DNA of 64,000 nt from Pseudoxanthomonas sp. YR558. Lineage in GTDB: Bacteria; Pseudomonadota; Gammaproteobacteria; Xanthomonadales; Xanthomonadaceae. Positions 10,803-19,753 of this stretch are shown piece by piece; the stretch's first letter is position 1; every line of letters starts with the position of its first letter. The position numbers and the translations under genes were made by a program. Below the pieces are notes generated by a model, which was not told the origin of the DNA, did no database searches, and saw only the letters and a program-made list of their open reading frames with translations. The DNA is taken from positions 186,001-250,000 of the forward strand of contig NZ_FPCI01000002.1 in assembly GCF_900116385.1 (NCBI RefSeq), given 5' to 3'.

Positions 10803-10884
10803 GGGGGGTGCGACAGATGGTCGCCCCCGTCCACGAAGGGGGGAGGGCTAGAATCCTCGCCAGACAACCGGGAGCCACGTCGCC
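10803..10884 (+). promoter_or_regulatory. cydA upstream region with -10 candidate and competing hairpins
   Basis: A -10-like TAGAAT is at 10849-10854, 31 bases before the cydA start, and no good -35 is visible. Just upstream are two overlapping dyads: GCGAC/GTCGC (10810-10814 with 10820-10824), extended by G and C runs, and CCCCC/GGGGG (10824-10828 with 10838-10843). They share the C run, so only one can form at a time. If transcription starts after 10860 they act as DNA only. Their role is unknown. Confidence 0.4.
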
Positions 10885-12453
10885 ATGCCGGACATGACCG
10901 TCGTCGAACTGTCCCGTCTGCAATTCGCGCTGACGGCGATGTACCACTTCCTCTTCGTGCCCCTGACCCTGGGGCTGTCCTTCATGATCGCCATCATGGA
11001 GAGCGTCTACGTCATGACGGGGCGCGACATCTGGCGGCGCATGACCCTGTTCTGGGGCACGCTGTTCGGCGTCAATTTCGCGATGGGCGTGGCCACCGGC
11101 ATCGTGATGGAGTTCCAGTTCGGCATGAACTGGTCGTACTACAGCCATTACGTCGGCGATATCTTCGGCGCGCCGCTGGCTATCGAAGGCCTGATGGCGT
11201 TCTTCCTGGAAGCGACCTTCATCGGCCTGTTCTTCTTCGGCTGGGACAAGCTGAGCAAGGTGCAGCACCTCGTAGTCACCTGGCTGGTCGCGCTGGGGTC
11301 GAACTTCTCGGCGCTGTGGATCCTGGTGGCCAACGGCTGGATGCAGAACCCGGTCGGTGCGGTCTTCAACCCCGAGACCATGCGCATGGAGATCACCGAC
11401 TTCATGGCGGTGATCTTCAATCCGGTGGCGCAGGCCAAGTTCGTCCATACGGTGTCTGCCGGTTATGTCACCGGCGCGATGTTCGTGATGGCGATCAGCG
11501 CGTTCTATCTGCTGCGCGGGCGCAACGCGGACTTCGCCAAGCGTTCGATGGCGGTCGCCGCCAGCTTCGGGTTGGCGGCGGCGCTGTCGGTCGTCGTGCT
11601 GGGCGATGAGAGCGGTTACGCCACCAGCGAGCATCAGAAGATGAAGCTCGCCGCCATCGAGGCGATGTGGGAGACCGAGCCCGCGCCGGCCGGCTTCAAT
11701 GCCTTCGCCATCCCCGACCAGAAGAACCAGACCAACCACTACGCCTTGCACATCCCGTACGTGATGGGGCTGATCGGCACGCGTTCGTTCAACACCGAGA
11801 TGCCCGGCATCCTGGACCTGGTGGAGCGCGCCGAGGGCCGCATCCGCAACGGCATGATGGGCTACGAGGCGCTGCAGAAGCTGCGCGCCAACCGCAACGA
11901 TGGCACCGCGCGCTATATCTTCGAGGCGCACTGGCGCGACATCGGCCATGCCCTGCTACTCAAGCGCTACCGCGAGGACATCGGCAACGCGACCGAAGAA
12001 GAGATCGCGCAGGCCGCGCACGACACCATCCCGCACGTCGCGCCGCTGTTCTGGAGTTTCCGCCTGATGGCTGGGCTGGGCTTCTACTTCATCGCGTTCT
12101 TCGCAGTCGCGTTCTACCTCGCCAGCCGACAACGGCTGGACCGGTACCGTTGGTTTCTCAAGGTGGCGTTCTGGAGCCTGCCGCTGCCATGGCTGGCGAT
12201 CGAGGCCGGGTGGCTGATCGCCGAATACGGCCGCCAACCCTGGATCATCGACGGTGTGCTGCCGACCTTCCTGGCCGCGTCGGGGCTGAAGCTGCACCAG
12301 ATCATCATCACGCTCAGCGGCTTCGTGCTGATCTACACGGTGCTGGCCGTCATCGAGGTCTGGCTGATGCGCAAGCTGATCCTGAAGGGACCCGAGCACC
12401 TGTCCGCGCCCGCACTGGACGCCCCCGCGCCACAACCGGCCCTCCCGGGCTGA
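10885..12453 (+). CDS. cydA: CydA, cytochrome bd ubiquinol oxidase subunit I
   Basis: A 522-residue subunit, the same length as the long-Q-loop (E. coli-like) class. It has nine or so membrane helices, a conserved N-terminal [21 protein letters not shown] block with a haem-ligand histidine (His21), the Q-loop (about 250-390) and the hallmark GRQPW motif in [16 protein letters not shown]. It oxidises ubiquinol and holds haems b558, b595 and d. cydB follows after 13 bases. Divergent from ccoN, it places two high-affinity oxidases under one control region. Confidence 0.97.
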   Translation: MPDMTVVELSRLQFALTAMYHFLFVPLTLGLSFMIAIMESVYVMTGRDIWRRMTLFWGTLFGVNFAMGVATGIVMEFQFGMNWSYYSHYVGDIFGAPLAIEGLMAFFLEATFIGLFFFGWDKLSKVQHLVVTWLVALGSNFSALWILVANGWMQNPVGAVFNPETMRMEITDFMAVIFNPVAQAKFVHTVSAGYVTGAMFVMAISAFYLLRGRNADFAKRSMAVAASFGLAAALSVVVLGDESGYATSEHQKMKLAAIEAMWETEPAPAGFNAFAIPDQKNQTNHYALHIPYVMGLIGTRSFNTEMPGILDLVERAEGRIRNGMMGYEALQKLRANRNDGTARYIFEAHWRDIGHALLLKRYREDIGNATEEEIAQAAHDTIPHVAPLFWSFRLMAGLGFYFIAFFAVAFYLASRQRLDRYRWFLKVAFWSLPLPWLAIEAGWLIAEYGRQPWIIDGVLPTFLAASGLKLHQIIITLSGFVLIYTVLAVIEVWLMRKLILKGPEHLSAPALDAPAPQPALPG

Positions 12454-12466
12454 CGGGAGACCACGC

Positions 12467-13612
12467 ATGGACACCATTCCTCTCGACTACGCGACGCTGC
12501 GCCTGATCTGGTGGCTGCTGCTGGGCATCCTGCTGATCGGCTTCGCGGTGATGGACGGCTTCGACCTGGGCGTGGCCACGCTGCTACCCGCGGTGGCGCG
12601 CACCGACGAAGAGCGCCGCATCGTGCTCAACGTCATCGGCCCGGTGTGGGAGGGCAACCAGGTCTGGTTGATCCTCGGCGGCGGTGCGATCTTCGCGGCA
12701 TTCCCGCCGCTGTATGCGGTGAGTTTCTCGGGGTTCTACCTCGCGATGTTCCTGATCCTGTTCGCGCTGATCCTGCGGCCGGTCGGGTTCAAGTTCCGCA
12801 GCAAGGTGCCCGATCCGCGCTGGCGCGCCGCGTGGGACTGGGCGCTGTTTGTCAGCGGGCTGGTGCCGGCGCTGGTGTTCGGCGTGGCGATGGGCAACGT
12901 GCTGCTCGGCGTGCCCTTCCATTTCGACGACACCTTGCGGGTGTTCTACGAAGGCGGACTGTTCGGCCTGCTGACGCCGTTCGCGTTGCTATGCGGCCTA
13001 GTCAGCGTGGCGATGCTGGTGATGCATGGCGCGGGCATGCTGGCGATGAAGACCTCCGGCGCCATCGCCGAGCGCGCACGGCGCTACGGCAGCATCGCCG
13101 CCGTGGCGACGGCGGTGCTGTTCGTGATCGGCGGCCTCTGGGTCGCGCGCATCGATGGCTACGCGCTGCAGGTCGCGATGGATACCGCCGGTCCGTCGAA
13201 CCCGCTCGCCAAGATCGCGGTGGCGCAGCCCGGTGCATGGATGGACAACTATGCACGCTGGCCGATCACCTGGCTGTTGCCGGTGCTGGGTGTGACGGGC
13301 GCGCTGCTGAGCGCCGTGTTGTTGCGCATCGGACGCGCGGGGCTGGCGTTCCTGGCGTCGTCGATCAGCATCGTCGGCATCATCCTGACCGAAGGCGTGG
13401 CGACGTTCCCGTTCCTGCTGCCGTCGTCCACGCAGGCCGGCTCCAGCCTGACCCTGTGGGACGCGTCGTCCAGCCACATGACGCTGTTCATCATGCTGCT
13501 GGCGACGGCGTTCTTCCTGCCCATCATCCTGCTCTATACCGCCTGGGTCTTCCGCGTGCTGCGCGGCAAGGTCGACCAGGACGGGATGGGGCGCAACCCC
13601 AACGCGTACTGA
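12467..13612 (+). CDS. cydB: CydB, cytochrome bd ubiquinol oxidase subunit II
   Basis: A 381-residue polytopic subunit opening with [29 protein letters not shown] split across the first helix and its conserved DGFDLG motif. It also has the [12 protein letters not shown] block and the C-terminal [10 protein letters not shown] region typical of CydB. It pairs with CydA in the inner membrane. GGGAG lies about 8 bases before the ATG. cydX follows after 12 bases. Confidence 0.97.
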   Translation: MDTIPLDYATLRLIWWLLLGILLIGFAVMDGFDLGVATLLPAVARTDEERRIVLNVIGPVWEGNQVWLILGGGAIFAAFPPLYAVSFSGFYLAMFLILFALILRPVGFKFRSKVPDPRWRAAWDWALFVSGLVPALVFGVAMGNVLLGVPFHFDDTLRVFYEGGLFGLLTPFALLCGLVSVAMLVMHGAGMLAMKTSGAIAERARRYGSIAAVATAVLFVIGGLWVARIDGYALQVAMDTAGPSNPLAKIAVAQPGAWMDNYARWPITWLLPVLGVTGALLSAVLLRIGRAGLAFLASSISIVGIILTEGVATFPFLLPSSTQAGSSLTLWDASSSHMTLFIMLLATAFFLPIILLYTAWVFRVLRGKVDQDGMGRNPNAY

Positions 13613-13624
13613 GGAGGCTTCCGC

Positions 13625-13741
13625 ATGTGGTACTTCAGCTGGATCCTGGGCGCCGGCCTGGCGGCGAGCTTCGCCATCCTCAACGGCATGTGGTACGAGA
13701 TGCGCGAGAACGACCGCGAGGCGGCCGCGCGCGATTCCTGA
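13625..13741 (+). CDS. cydX: CydX, small subunit of cytochrome bd oxidase
   Basis: A 38-residue protein, MWYFSWILGAGLAASFAILN followed by GMWYEMRENDREAAARDS. The single membrane helix starting MWYFSWILG and the WYE motif after it are diagnostic of CydX/YbgT, which stabilises the haem d active site. A GAGG ribosome site is at 13613-13616. It ends the cyd operon, 15 bases before the terminator. Confidence 0.95.
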   Translation: MWYFSWILGAGLAASFAILNGMWYEMRENDREAAARDS

Positions 13742-13756
13742 CCGCCCCGGCTCTTC

Positions 13757-13789
13757 AAAAAAAAAGCCCCGGTTCGCACCGGGGCTTTT
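13757..13789. terminator. Bidirectional rho-independent terminator
   Basis: A perfect 8-bp stem (13766-13773 with 13778-13785, sequence GCCCCGGT/ACCGGGGC) has a 4-base loop. Nine A residues flank it on the left (13757-13765) and four T residues on the right (13786-13789). It serves the cyd operon on the plus strand and the TonB receptor operon on the minus strand, which converge here. The longer T run is on the minus strand. Confidence 0.93.
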
Positions 13790-13816
13790 CGTTGCCGCAT
13801 TCCGGCGCGTGCTGCG

Positions 13817-16294
13817 TCAGAACTCCTGCGAGAAGCGCAGGCCTATCGTGCGGGGCTGCGAGACGACCGTGTAGACCTGGCCGTTCGGATACTCCGGCAC
13901 CACGCCCGCGGCACCGCAGACGGCTTCGGCGCACTGGGTGAAGCGGCTCAGCTCGCCGCGCTCGTCGAACAGGTTGTTGACGTACACGTCCACTTTCCAG
14001 TTGTTGCGACGGTAGCCGGCCGACACGTCGACCGTGGTGTACGCATCCAGATCGCCGAGGATCTCGCGTTCGGCAAGGCGCAGGTCGGACTTGCGATCGC
14101 CCACGTGCACCACCGCACCCTGCAGGAACGCCTCGCCGCCCGCCATGTCGAAGGTGTAGCGCGCGGTCAGGTTGCCCTTGACCTTCGGCGTGACCGGCAG
14201 CTGCGTGCCCTCCGGCGCCTCGGGATCCGCGCACTCCGTGACCGGGTTGCCGTCGTCGTCGGTAAAGCCGCAGTAGTTCTCGGTCAGTTCCGCGTCGTAG
14301 AACGCGGCGCCGGCCGTCAGTTGCAGGTTGTAGGTGGCCGCGAACGCCAGCGAGAACTCGGCGCCGTTGATGCGCGCCTGGTTGGCGTTCTTGATCTCGG
14401 TCAGGCCGTTGGCACCCAGGATGGAGAACTGGAAGTCCTCCCAATCCTGGCGGAACACCGAGCCGTTGAACGAGAGGCGGTTCTCCAGCCAGGTGGTCTT
14501 CCAGCCGAACTCGTAGTTGGTCAGGTAATCCGACAGATAGGGTGGCAGCGTGCCGCGGCGATTGATGCCGCCGGGGCGGAAGCCTTCCGACCACGTGCCG
14601 TAGATCATCTTCGTGTCGTCGATCCGCCAGGTCAGGTTGAAGCGACCGATGTGGCCGTTCTCCTTCACCCGCTTGTCGAAGAAGCTGCAGGGCGCGCCAT
14701 TGAAGGTCGGCGCGCCGTCCGGACAGGCCACTTCGCCGTAGCTGGATACCCAGCCCCAGTCGGCGAAACCGAAGAAGCCCTTCAGGCTGTTGTCGACCTC
14801 GAACCAGCGTGCGCCGGCGGTGGCGGTCAGGTCTTCGGTGATGTCGAAGCTGAGTTCGCCGAACACGGCCTTGTCCTTGTCCTGGCGCAGCTGCTTGGTC
14901 AGCCAGATCGTGTCCGGCCAGCCCGTGACCGACTGCACCGGCGACAAGCCATCGATCTTGTAGCGCTGCTCGATGTCGTGTTCCTGGTCCTGCATGAACA
15001 CGCCGGCGACGAAACGGAAACGGTTCTCGGTCGGCGAGGCGATGCGCAGCTCGTGGCTGGTCTTCTTGTAGCCGTCCACGCCCTGGATGTACTGCGACGG
15101 ATTGACCAGCGAGCCGGGCGCGCAGGTGAACGTATCGGGATCGAAATCCGAGCAGGTGTACGCGCCGTACGCCGCCAGCGTGTCGTACCAGAAGGCGTAG
15201 TCGTTGTAGTCCTGCTCGACATCGACGTCGCGATCCAGGCGTGCGAACGCGTAGGTCAGGTCGAAGTTGCCGATCTTGCCTTCCACCGTCAGCGCGGCCT
15301 GCCACCAGCGGTCGTCGGAACTCTCCGGATAGAAATGGGTCAGCGCCAGTTCGCCCACCTGCGGGTCGACCGCGAAGCCGCCCTTGGACTTCTGCTGTTG
15401 GCCCATGATGGTCGGCGTGATCGACCACGTGTCGTTGAGATCCACCTTCAACGCCAGGCGCGCGCCGGTGGTGTCGACTTCGTTGTAGTCCTTCTTCACG
15501 CGGTCGGCATTGTCGATGGTGCCGTTGCCGCCGGAATCGGCGTCCCACGAAGGGAACGTGCGCGTGCCGTACACGTTGTCGATGTAGCCGGCATCGTGCT
15601 TGTTCCAGGCGACCAGGCGGATCGCCGCGCGGTCGCTCATCGGCAGGTTGAGGAAGCCCTCGGCGACGTGGCCGATGCCGCCGTTGCTGACGCTGTTCAC
15701 TTCCAGCCCGTAACCGGCAGCGAAGCCGGTCGGGTCGGGCTTATTGGTGATGATGCGCAGCGTGCCCGCCTGCGAACTGGCGCCGTACAGCGTGCCCTGC
15801 GGACCGGCCAGCGACTCGACGCGGTCGATGTCGTAGATGTGGATGTCCAGCGGGCCCTGGATGGTGGTGACCGGCTGTTCGTCCAGGTACACGCCCACGC
15901 TGGGCAGCGAACCGGAGTGGTTGCCATCGCCGCCGCTGGCGACGCCGCGCATGTAGATTTGCGCGAAGCCCGGACCGGCCGACTGGTACGACACGCTGGG
16001 CAGGTACTTCACGTAGTCATCGAAATCGGTGACGTTGAGGTTCTTCAACTGCTCCGTGCCCAGCACCTGGATGCTGATCGGCACTTCCTGCAGGTTCTCC
16101 ACGCGCTTCTGCGCGGTCACCGTGATGGTGTCCAGCGTGGCCGCGGCGCGCTCGCCCTCGGCGGGCGGCGTGGCGGGTGCGTCCTGGGCCATCGCGGTGG
16201 CACCGAACGCGAGGTAGATCGCGGCGGTCAACGGGAACCTCGCCAGGGTCGACGGATCGCGCCGCCCCGGTTTTCTTCTGCTGCGGGTACTCAT
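13817..16294 (-). CDS. TonB-dependent receptor, paired with a TPR-sulfotransferase
   Basis: An 825-residue outer-membrane receptor. It has a signal peptide with basic start and hydrophobic core (LTAAIYLAFGATAMAQ), a TonB box TLDTITVTAQKR, a plug domain (about residues 60-180, containing YMRGVASGG and the SLAGPQGTLYGASSQAGTLR block) and a 22-strand barrel ending in phenylalanine (SQEF). The start ATG 16294 is preferred because GAGAGGTGAG lies 5-6 bases upstream; an in-frame GTG at 16303 is inside that site. The substrate is unknown: the sequence belongs to the broad Caulobacter/Xanthomonas-type TBDRs. It lies 28 bases after the sulfotransferase gene, so the two probably form an operon, divergent from the Rieske operon. 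Confidence 0.92.
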   Translation of the reverse strand: MSTRSRRKPGRRDPSTLARFPLTAAIYLAFGATAMAQDAPATPPAEGERAAATLDTITVTAQKRVENLQEVPISIQVLGTEQLKNLNVTDFDDYVKYLPSVSYQSAGPGFAQIYMRGVASGGDGNHSGSLPSVGVYLDEQPVTTIQGPLDIHIYDIDRVESLAGPQGTLYGASSQAGTLRIITNKPDPTGFAAGYGLEVNSVSNGGIGHVAEGFLNLPMSDRAAIRLVAWNKHDAGYIDNVYGTRTFPSWDADSGGNGTIDNADRVKKDYNEVDTTGARLALKVDLNDTWSITPTIMGQQQKSKGGFAVDPQVGELALTHFYPESSDDRWWQAALTVEGKIGNFDLTYAFARLDRDVDVEQDYNDYAFWYDTLAAYGAYTCSDFDPDTFTCAPGSLVNPSQYIQGVDGYKKTSHELRIASPTENRFRFVAGVFMQDQEHDIEQRYKIDGLSPVQSVTGWPDTIWLTKQLRQDKDKAVFGELSFDITEDLTATAGARWFEVDNSLKGFFGFADWGWVSSYGEVACPDGAPTFNGAPCSFFDKRVKENGHIGRFNLTWRIDDTKMIYGTWSEGFRPGGINRRGTLPPYLSDYLTNYEFGWKTTWLENRLSFNGSVFRQDWEDFQFSILGANGLTEIKNANQARINGAEFSLAFAATYNLQLTAGAAFYDAELTENYCGFTDDDGNPVTECADPEAPEGTQLPVTPKVKGNLTARYTFDMAGGEAFLQGAVVHVGDRKSDLRLAEREILGDLDAYTTVDVSAGYRRNNWKVDVYVNNLFDERGELSRFTQCAEAVCGAAGVVPEYPNGQVYTVVSQPRTIGLRFSQEF

Positions 16295-16322
16295 CCAGCT
16301 CACCTCTCTCCAGTGATGACGG

Positions 16323-18365
16323 TCAATCGGGGATGGAACTGCCCTCCATGGAATCCGGAACCGCCGGATAGGCGCCCAACACAGGCCCCAAGGCGTTCTT
16401 CAACGGCTCCAGCCACGGTTCGTAGTGCCGCCAGTGATCCACGCCTTCGCGGTAGATCGGCTGGCGGACCTGTTCGGAACTGGCGGTCCTGACGGGCCGC
16501 GCGTTCTCGAAGAAGCGCAGGCAGCCGTCCTCGAACGGCAGCCCGCAATAATCCAGCAGGCGGCGCACCTCCGCCTCGGTGTCGTCCACCAGCTGTTCGT
16601 AGATCACCCGGTGCACGCGCCCGGGAAGCGCGGCATCGTAGTGCGCCATCAGCGCCACGTAGTCGCGGTAGTAGCGCCCGATGTCCTCCAGCCCGTAGCT
16701 GAAGCCCTGTCCGCGCGCGAAATGCTGCTTGTAACCGGACAGGCAGCAGGCCAGCGGGTGCCGGCGGGCATCGATGATCTTTGCGTTCGGCAGCATGAGG
16801 TGGATCAGGCCGGTGTGGGCGAAGTTGTTCGGCATCTTGTCGATGAAGAACGGGCGGCCGGACTTGCGATGGATGCGGGTCGCCTCGAGGTACCGCTCGC
16901 CAAGCGCGCGCAGCGCATCGCCGTCCAGATCCGCCAGCAGATCGTGGTACGTCTCTGCGCCGTCCGCCCGTGCCTGCGTGCGGAGGTCGCGCGTGATGGA
17001 GGTGATCTCGGGAAGTTCCATCGTGCCTTCCACCGCCGAGTGACTGGCCAGGATCTGCTCCAGCAGCGTGGAGCCCGCGCGCGGCATGCCGACGATGAAG
17101 ATCGGGTCGGGCGCATCGCAGCCGAGTCCCGTCCGTCCCGCGAAGAACGTGGCGGTGTGCGCAGCCTTCAGGCGTTCGGTGCGCGCATGCGTGTCGTCGG
17201 CGCTGTAGGCGAGCTGCGTGCGGCGTAACGCATTGCCGTCGCGGTAGTGCGCGAACGAGGGCGCGTACTCGGCCGCATCTTCGAGCGCTTTGCCGAGCGC
17301 GAAGTCCAGGTGCAGGCGATGGTCGTCGGCCAGGTCGTCGCGCGCGCGCTGAGCGCGCATGACCGCAACGTCGTCGTCGCTGAAGCGGAACGTCTTCAGG
17401 TTGGCCAGGCTCCACCACACTTCACCGAAGCCGGGCTCCCGCGCGAGCGCACGACGGTACGCCTCGATCGCGCGCGCGGCGTGGCCGGCCGTCTTCAGCG
17501 CGTGGCCGTAGCTCATCCAGATCTTCGCCTGGTCCGGGTAGGACGCCAGCACGCGTTCGTACAGCGCCAGCGCAGGTTCGTAATCGCCGACGCGGCAGAG
17601 TACGACCGCCTTGAGGTTGAGGTGCGCGGGGTTGTCGGGGTCGTGCGCCAGCAGCGCATCGATGGCCTGCAGGGCCTCCTGCGGACGGTTGGCACGATGC
17701 AGCACCAGCGCATGGTTCTGCCGGGCGGCATGGAAGTCGGGCGCGAGTTCCAGGCATCGCGCGAGCAGGGCCTCTGCATCGTCGATACGGCCGACGCGTG
17801 CGGCGACTTCGGCCAGCATGCGGATCGCGGCGACGTCGGTGGGCGTGCGCTTCAGGCGTGCGCGCAACAGCGCCTCGGCCTCGGGAATGCGGTTGTCGGC
17901 GAGCGCGCCGGCGGCCTGCATCAGTTCGGGGTCGCGCGTCGAATAGCGCGTGTGCTGCAGGTAGGCCGCGGCGGCGCCGTCGGCATCCTCCATCGCGGCG
18001 AGGTGGTCGCCCAGTTCGCGCCAGGCCTGCGGCAGGTCGGCCTTCAGGGCGACGGCGCGCCGCAGCGCGGGCACGGCGTCATCGCCGCGGCCGGCTCGGC
18101 CGAGCGCCAGCCCGTGTTCGAGATGGGCCAGTGCCCACTGCGGGTGTTCGCGCACCAGCGACTCCAGCACGTCGAGCGCATGGGAGGCCTGGCCGCGGAC
18201 CCGGTGCGAGGCGGCCAGGATCAGCAGCGCCATCGGGTGGCGGCCGACCACGCGGATGATCTCGCTGGCCTGCTGGGCGGCCATCGCCGGATCGTTCGCC
18301 AGCAGGTGGCGGGCATGATCCAGCGCGGTGTCGAGGGTGCCGGTGGGCGAAGCGGCGGCGGTCAT
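16323..18365 (-). CDS. TPR-repeat sulfotransferase family protein
   Basis: A 680-residue cytoplasmic-type protein with no signal peptide. About ten tetratricopeptide-like repeats cover residues 10-400 (repeated A-x-A-L patterns at roughly 34-residue spacing). A sulfotransferase-3 domain follows, with the PAPS-binding loop PIFIVGMPRAGSTLLEQIL (about 421-439), FFIDKMPNNF and RHPLACCLSGYKQHFARG. By family it would transfer sulfuryl groups from PAPS, but the acceptor is unknown. The ATG at 18365 (MTAAASPTG) was chosen because earlier in-frame codons look like upstream intergenic DNA. The neighbouring TonB receptor on the same strand, with no other gene in the unit, repeats an arrangement common in Xanthomonadaceae and Caulobacterales whose function is not known. 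Confidence 0.88.
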   Translation of the reverse strand: MTAAASPTGTLDTALDHARHLLANDPAMAAQQASEIIRVVGRHPMALLILAASHRVRGQASHALDVLESLVREHPQWALAHLEHGLALGRAGRGDDAVPALRRAVALKADLPQAWRELGDHLAAMEDADGAAAAYLQHTRYSTRDPELMQAAGALADNRIPEAEALLRARLKRTPTDVAAIRMLAEVAARVGRIDDAEALLARCLELAPDFHAARQNHALVLHRANRPQEALQAIDALLAHDPDNPAHLNLKAVVLCRVGDYEPALALYERVLASYPDQAKIWMSYGHALKTAGHAARAIEAYRRALAREPGFGEVWWSLANLKTFRFSDDDVAVMRAQRARDDLADDHRLHLDFALGKALEDAAEYAPSFAHYRDGNALRRTQLAYSADDTHARTERLKAAHTATFFAGRTGLGCDAPDPIFIVGMPRAGSTLLEQILASHSAVEGTMELPEITSITRDLRTQARADGAETYHDLLADLDGDALRALGERYLEATRIHRKSGRPFFIDKMPNNFAHTGLIHLMLPNAKIIDARRHPLACCLSGYKQHFARGQGFSYGLEDIGRYYRDYVALMAHYDAALPGRVHRVIYEQLVDDTEAEVRRLLDYCGLPFEDGCLRFFENARPVRTASSEQVRQPIYREGVDHWRHYEPWLEPLKNALGPVLGAYPAVPDSMEGSSIPD

Positions 18366-18697
18366 GCACCGTCCCTGTGCAACAGGTCGGTGATGCGTCC
18401 ACGATCGTCCATCGGTCGTTCCAATCCGATTCCCCGCGGTGGTGGCCCCTCGCCCCCAATCTATAGGCGAACCGGGGCGATTGGATAGGGCAGAAATACG
18501 CCTCATGCACGAAAAACGAACCGGCAAAAAGTAATCCAACTTTCGTCACGCCGATGTGCACCAGACCGGTGCGCCCGAAGTCGGCGCGTGCCGCGTTCCG
18601 GTGCGGGGGGCTGTGCCGCACCCCCCGCCTCCGCGTAGGCTTGGGCGGCGCTGTCCGCCGGCACCGGGTGCGGCGCGCCACCATCGACGGGACCGCC
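18366..18697. other. Divergent intergenic region, 332 bases
   Basis: No convincing gene is seen here. It must hold the promoters of the sulfotransferase/TonB unit (minus) and the Rieske operon (plus). The middle (18480-18550) is locally AT-richer. The only clear structure is the hairpin at 18603-18628. No known regulator box was recognised. Confidence 0.7.
18603..18628 (+). repeat. Perfect GC hairpin upstream of the Rieske gene
   Basis: GCGGGGGG (18603-18610) and CCCCCCGC (18621-18628) form a perfect 8-bp stem with a 10-base loop, 70 bases before the Rieske start. An alternative TGCGG/CCGCA pairing (18602-18606 with 18616-18620) competes with it. No T run follows, so it is not a simple terminator. 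It may affect leader RNA or bind a regulator. Confidence 0.5.
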
Positions 18698-19753
18698 ATG
18701 CCAAGCACTGCCAGCCCCCTTCCCTTGGAGCGCGCACTCGCGCTTCCCGCCCGTTACTACGCCGGCGAGGCGATGCTGGCGATGGAGCAGGCCGCCGTCT
18801 TCCAGCGCAGCTGGCAGCTGGTCGCCTACCAAGGGCAGCTCACCGAGCCGGGCGACCATGTGGTGGAACGGATCGGCGGCGTACCGGTGCTGGTGGTGCG
18901 AGGACAGGATGGCGTGCTGCGCGCTTTCCCCAATGTGTGCCGGCATCGCGCCGGTCCGCTGGCGCTGTGCAACGGCAAGGGCGCACGCGCGCTGCACTGC
19001 AAGTACCACGGCTGGACGTACACGCTGGAAGGCCAGCTGCGCAGCGCGCCCGAAATGCAGGGCGCCGCGGATTTCGACGTCAAGGACATCCACCTGCCGC
19101 CGCTGCGCGTGCACGCCTGGCAGGGACTGGTGTTCGTCGCGCTGCACGAGGACGTGCCGCCGTTCGAAGAGGTCTACGCCGGTATCGCCGAGCGCATCGC
19201 CCCGATCGACCTGGCCGCGATGCGCTTCCACCGCCGCGACAGCTACGACATCGGGTGCAACTGGAAGGTCTACGTGGACAACTTCCTCGAGGGCTACCAT
19301 CTGCCGCACGTGCATCCCGGGTTGTCGAAGGTGCTGGATTACCGCGCCTACGACACCGAACTCTTCCCCTGGCATTCGCTGCAGCATTCACCGCTGCGTA
19401 ACAGCGGCGACATTTACGGCGATGGCGACGCGTTCTACTACTTCGTCTACCCGAACGTGATGCTCAACATCATGCCGGGGCGACTGCAGACCAATCGCAT
19501 CCTGCCGCTCGGGCCGGATCGCTGCCGCGTAGAGTTCGACTACTACTACACGCAGGACGATGCCGCGCTGGCGCGCATCGCCAACGACCAGGCCTTCAGC
19601 GACGAAGTGCAGGACGAGGACATCCGCATTTGCGAAGCGGTACAGCAGGGCTTGGCGTCCGGCTTCTACGAGGCGGGCCGGTTGTGCCCGAAGCGCGAGA
19701 GCGGTGTGTGGCATTTCCACAATCTGTTGAGGGCGGCGTATGGCGATGCGTGA
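18698..19753 (+). CDS. Rieske non-haem iron oxygenase, quaternary-amine (GbcA/CntA/Stc2) type
   Basis: A 351-residue oxygenase alpha subunit. The Rieske 2Fe-2S site is Cys81-x-His83 and Cys101-x2-His104. The mononuclear iron site is in NFLEGYHLPHVHPG, with His201 and His206. Glu198 stands where most aromatic-ring dioxygenases have the bridging Asp; a Glu there is known from carnitine monooxygenase CntA. The C-terminal ICEAVQQGLASGFYEAGRL and HFHNLL blocks also match the GbcA/CntA/Stc2 group. It would N-demethylate or cleave a betaine-like substrate. No reductase gene is in the operon, so electrons must come from elsewhere. ATG 18698 is taken from the start of family similarity. It overlaps the amidohydrolase gene by 14 bases. 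Confidence 0.88.
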   Translation: MPSTASPLPLERALALPARYYAGEAMLAMEQAAVFQRSWQLVAYQGQLTEPGDHVVERIGGVPVLVVRGQDGVLRAFPNVCRHRAGPLALCNGKGARALHCKYHGWTYTLEGQLRSAPEMQGAADFDVKDIHLPPLRVHAWQGLVFVALHEDVPPFEEVYAGIAERIAPIDLAAMRFHRRDSYDIGCNWKVYVDNFLEGYHLPHVHPGLSKVLDYRAYDTELFPWHSLQHSPLRNSGDIYGDGDAFYYFVYPNVMLNIMPGRLQTNRILPLGPDRCRVEFDYYYTQDDAALARIANDQAFSDEVQDEDIRICEAVQQGLASGFYEAGRLCPKRESGVWHFHNLLRAAYGDA

